Assembly: GCA_004565275.1 (NCBI GenBank) | Contig: SDOX01000001.1 | Location: 310,001-374,000 of the forward strand | Direction of reading: 5' to 3' | DNA length: 64,000 nt | From: Nannochloropsis salina CCMP1776 | Taxonomy: Eukaryota > Sar > Eustigmatophyceae > Eustigmatales > Monodopsidaceae | Notes under the pieces: generated by a model | The model's input: the letters and a program-made list of their open reading frames with translations, nothing else | What the model was told of the DNA's origin: nothing | The model's database searches: none | Position numbers and translations under genes: made by a program | In this document: positions 60,844 to 64,000 of the stretch, piece after piece | Layout of the letters: every line of letters starts with the position of its first letter | Numbering within the stretch: position 1 is the stretch's first letter

Positions 60844-63800
60844 CTAGTAAGAATAGGGCTGGTCAGCAGCATGGTGCATGGATTGCACAGGCGACGCCTG
60901 CGAACCATACATGTAGTTCGTCGATGGCGGGTAATGAGCGTGGGAGTAAGTATTCACGGATGAATTAGGAAATGGAGAGGGCAAATGATTGGTAATGGCC
61001 GTGCCTGGATGCCCGTAGCACCCTTTGCGAGTGTGCCAGCCCAGAGCTTGCTTGTTATGGAAGCTCTTTGCGCAGCGCCGACAAATAAAAGTGGAGGCTG
61101 GTGTGTGTTGAGCGAGCTGCATTGCATAGGATTCTGCAGCGGTATAGCCGGTGGTGGAGACGTGGTAGGGGTAGGCAGGAGGACCAGTAGAGTGGTGAGG
61201 TATGTGCTGGGCATAGGGCTGAGTTGGATTGTGAGAGTGATAGTGTTGCGGGCCCGGTGCCCCCACGCTTGCTGTCAAACTTTCATTGCTCTCGACACGA
61301 CTAATTTTCGGCTTGGGCGTATCAATTTTATCACTTTTTTCGCCCTTTCTCGCCACACGTTCCTCCGACAATGTGGTTAAAGACGTACTGGAAGCCTCCT
61401 CGTCTCGCACTGAATCAGCCTTGCGCTTGAGCGGGCGACGAGGAAGGAGAAGAGCATCCTGCTCGCTGAAAAATACATTTCGTGGAGGAGAGCGAGGGCT
61501 TGCAGTATTAGGAGTGCCGCTTCCAAAGTGCGTGGACTCGGTAATGCTTGTCAGAGTGCACTTTCTTTCGGCGGCGGGACGAATCGGTGAGGAAGAAGCA
61601 TCGGAGAGGTTAGCTCGATGACCAGCGTCCCATCGACAGTTTCGGTCAGTAAGGATGACCCATTCGGATGTGGTATCCGGGTAGACGACAAAATGACAGT
61701 TTCGCCGTGATCGGTAGCTCCGCACGTAAACGTCCACATAGTTGCGCGCGCCATGATTTTTGTAGGAGACTACTCGGCCCACGAAAGAATTACCGTCCGC
61801 TATGAAAGCAGGCACCAAAGCTGTCCCTTCATGCACCGGTAAATCGCTCGTTGGTTCCGGTGGAGATGAAGCAGAGGTATTTGTCGTATGTATCTCATGT
61901 TTGGAGGAGAACGTGCCGGCGGAGTCGGCCGTGGCTGAACTTGTCGGGTCGCGAGGTGACTGCTGCAGTGGATCAGATAAGGGTACATTCCGAACGAAAT
62001 TCCTGTTATCAGATTTTGACGCACATGAAGTAGAGGCACGCATCCTGTCATGATCTTCACTTGCCGTCTTACGACTGTTGCTGTCGGCCCTCTGGAAGGT
62101 AGGAGGAGCGGGTTGGTCGCTCGCCTCGGTGGAAAAGCTACCGGAAGCGGAGCGGCTGGCACCCAAACTGCTGCCACTGCTTGATACGTTGAATGCAGGT
62201 ACCCAAGCTGCGTTGTTAGGCCCCTTTTGCCGCTCATCTTCATCCACAGGGAGGCATAAAGGCGTTTCAGGAGGCAAAAGGCCCGCTTCAATCTTCATAC
62301 GTTGCTCCTTCATGTGGATGGTACCGGGGCAATGCGACAGGTGAGAGCGGAGAGCGAAATGGTTCTTGAAATTAGGTTTACCACAGCGTTTGCAGCGGAT
62401 GAGGCCATTCTCTTGCACCTCAAACGAGAGGGTAAGCGCGGTGCTTTGACGTTTCGGTGCGGATTGCCCAGTGATTTTGCTCTTCTTGAGAGAGCCACTG
62501 CTGCCATGGACTTTTTTGGACTTGTCACCGCTATTTGAGGCCACTTTCTCTTTTTTGGAAGCGGTGCGTTGAGGATCAACAGCAAACTCACGAGCCGCAG
62601 CAGAAAGGTTGCCGAGATTTGTTGCGCCTGCGCTGTTGTGCTTTCGCACTTCCATATCTTCTTCTTCAGCGTCAGCCCCGATCCGGTCGTGGGTCGTCAC
62701 ATTGTTGTGATTAGGAGGAATACGGCCCCGGGCCTCTCTCTTCAGACGTTGCTGTTGGCGCATGGTACCGCGTCGTTTAAGCCTCCCCCAGTCTCGATGG
62801 TACTTGGGCACGCCACCGGCCACGGCTCTGTCAGCGGATTTGTCTGCATTGAGCATATTTGCGCGCACGGAGGAGAACTCGCTAGTATATGGCCCATATT
62901 CTCGAGCACTTCCCCCGCAAATTCGAGAGTATCCGAGACTCGGATCCCGTTGCTCTATTATGCTGGCCTCTTCATAGTCTGAATCCTCAGAATCGTAAAT
63001 GGATGCATCTTGCCCATACTTGTCGTGACAACGTCGATAGTATCCCACGCGATGCCAAGGGCATTCATAGGTGCGCGTGAGTTGCCGCTCAAGCTTACGA
63101 CTACCGTTTCCTGCCTCATTGACGAGACTGTTGAAAAGATTCCAGGAACTGGCGGAATCGGTTCTAGGATGTCGTGGTGACCGAGCTTTGGTCGCGTTCT
63201 CTTCCCACATCTCTGTCTCTTCCTCAGAAAAGGCAGCAAGTTCGCCAGAACCCGAATCCGAAAAAGAGGCATTTGACACTGGTGGGTGCCTGAAACTAAC
63301 AATTATTTTGGCGTCGACATCTTCATCCTCGTCGTCGCCATGGCATTCCACCACTGGACTGGCTGGACCCCATACATGCGTATCTTTTCTCCCTGGGTCG
63401 GTCTTCCAAGTTGTTATCAACTTATCAGGAGACTTTACATAATGGGCTGATAAAGCCGATAAACTCTCTGAGGAGAAACTTCCTTGCTTGCTCACTGACT
63501 CTGGAGTTGCAAGCTGTGAGGAAGAAGACGAGGACGCGATCCCGGGCTTTTTGGCTCTGAGAGAAAGAAGCAGAGACTCTCCGTCAGTAGCCCATGCGCT
63601 ACTGTCGTCTTCACAATGCGTTCGTTCTGGTTGGTTTTGAGTCTTTTGGGACGGTTGCGTACTCTCATATCTCCCTCTGCTTAGCTGCCCCGTCCCACCG
63701 GTCGAGTGCATCTCGGTCAGGAAAGAGAGCACAAGCTCCGCGTCAGCCTTGTGCTCCGACGTGTCAGAACTGTCCATCGAGTAAGACCGCGTCGAGTCCC

Positions 63801-63867
63801 GGCAACTCTCGACCAATGTCTCGCCTGCCCCATGCACGCGCTGCAGTTGCGCTTCAGAGAACCCCAT
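60844..63867 (-). CDS. large two-finger C2H2 zinc-finger protein with central beta-domain
   Basis: 1,007 residues from the ATG at 63867, stop at 60844-60846; no intron needed. Most of the protein is Ser/Thr/Glu-rich and probably disordered. Finger 1 (near residue 488) is 'CKRCGKPNFKNHFALRSHLSHC' in C2HC/C2H2 form; finger 2 (near 925) is 'CRRCAKSFHNKQALGWHTRKGC', with 'KQALGWHTRKGC' recalling the plant-type QALGGH helix. A region around 700-760 ('FVGRVVSYKNHGARNYVDVYVRSYRSRRNCHFVVYPD') looks like a small beta-barrel or chromo/tudor-like fold. Nuclear transcription or chromatin role is likely from the fingers; targets unknown. The last ~80 residues are Pro/Tyr/His-rich. The first ~230 residues are acidic and Ser-rich. 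Confidence 0.85.
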   Translation of the reverse strand: MGFSEAQLQRVHGAGETLVESCRDSTRSYSMDSSDTSEHKADAELVLSFLTEMHSTGGTGQLSRGRYESTQPSQKTQNQPERTHCEDDSSAWATDGESLLLSLRAKKPGIASSSSSSQLATPESVSKQGSFSSESLSALSAHYVKSPDKLITTWKTDPGRKDTHVWGPASPVVECHGDDEDEDVDAKIIVSFRHPPVSNASFSDSGSGELAAFSEEETEMWEENATKARSPRHPRTDSASSWNLFNSLVNEAGNGSRKLERQLTRTYECPWHRVGYYRRCHDKYGQDASIYDSEDSDYEEASIIEQRDPSLGYSRICGGSAREYGPYTSEFSSVRANMLNADKSADRAVAGGVPKYHRDWGRLKRRGTMRQQQRLKREARGRIPPNHNNVTTHDRIGADAEEEDMEVRKHNSAGATNLGNLSAAAREFAVDPQRTASKKEKVASNSGDKSKKVHGSSGSLKKSKITGQSAPKRQSTALTLSFEVQENGLIRCKRCGKPNFKNHFALRSHLSHCPGTIHMKEQRMKIEAGLLPPETPLCLPVDEDERQKGPNNAAWVPAFNVSSSGSSLGASRSASGSFSTEASDQPAPPTFQRADSNSRKTASEDHDRMRASTSCASKSDNRNFVRNVPLSDPLQQSPRDPTSSATADSAGTFSSKHEIHTTNTSASSPPEPTSDLPVHEGTALVPAFIADGNSFVGRVVSYKNHGARNYVDVYVRSYRSRRNCHFVVYPDTTSEWVILTDRNCRWDAGHRANLSDASSSPIRPAAERKCTLTSITESTHFGSGTPNTASPRSPPRNVFFSEQDALLLPRRPLKRKADSVRDEEASSTSLTTLSEERVARKGEKSDKIDTPKPKISRVESNESLTASVGAPGPQHYHSHNPTQPYAQHIPHHSTGPPAYPYHVSTTGYTAAESYAMQLAQHTPASTFICRRCAKSFHNKQALGWHTRKGCYGHPGTAITNHLPSPFPNSSVNTYSHAHYPPSTNYMYGSQASPVQSMHHAADQPYSY

Positions 63868-64000
63868 CTGAAAGTCTTTGCCTAAAATCGCTGTCTTTGC
63901 GTTTTGAACCGCACGCGTATTACCTACTCGTGCGCTACATATCTCTGCGAGCTTCGGGGACTCACCCTCTGCTATGCAAGAAGACTTGCAATTTTTGTTC
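63868..64000. other. upstream flank of the C2H2 gene, cut by window edge
   Basis: 133 bp of 5' flank only. No start of another gene is visible. Confidence 0.3.

Overview
The window is nuclear DNA from a gene-dense, moderately GC-rich eukaryote, most likely a photosynthetic stramenopile. I suspect a eustigmatophyte-type alga (Nannochloropsis/Microchloropsis), but that is inference. Three proteins (EPSP synthase, dihydrolipoamide dehydrogenase, EF-G) start with a signal peptide followed by an Ala-Phe junction of the 'ASAFAP' type. That bipartite presequence directs proteins into secondary red plastids of heterokonts. Genes lie 0.3-1.3 kb apart on both strands. Most have none or a few GT-AG introns, usually 55-360 bp and often about 70-130 bp. 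I found no mobile element, viral fossil, rRNA gene or CRISPR array.

Layout. 1-11 kb: a WW-domain/NELF-C/D fusion (-, runs off the left edge), a secreted five-bladed-propeller glycosidase-like protein (-), mitochondrial glycine-cleavage T protein (+) and cytosolic glutamyl-tRNA synthetase (+). 11-20 kb: a degenerate kinase/HEAT protein (+), a UBXN7-type p97 adaptor (-), a small ankyrin protein (+) and a mitochondrial tricarboxylate carrier (+). 20-34 kb: plastid EPSP synthase (-), NAA10 acetyltransferase (+), archease (+), a membrane-anchored NDP kinase (-), MYG1 nuclease (+), a P4-ATPase flippase (+) and an amidohydrolase (-). 34-48 kb: DCAF1 (-), a DUF4211 protein (+), RNPS1 (-), a four-exon FMC1-like ATP synthase assembly factor (+), an initiator tRNA-Met (-) and a FYVE/ankyrin protein (+). 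48-64 kb: plastid lipoamide dehydrogenase (+), plastid EF-G (+), folylpolyglutamate synthase (-), a coiled-coil protein of unknown function (+), an SSXT-SANT protein (+) and a two-finger C2H2 protein (-).

The genes are not an operon or cluster. Adjacent genes belong to unrelated pathways: transcription pausing, ubiquitin/CUL4, translation, one-carbon and shikimate metabolism, organelle maintenance. Several pairs are head-to-head with 0.1-0.5 kb between starts and may share promoters. The most unusual points are the fused architectures (WW+NELF-C/D, SSXT+SANT, pseudokinase+HEAT), two genes assembled here from exons too short to show as single reading frames (FMC1-like and the SSXT-SANT C-terminus), and a 26-bp tandem duplication that doubles a 3' splice site. 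Exon joins were chosen by reading GT-AG sites, phase and family alignment from memory; no alignment or RNA data were available.
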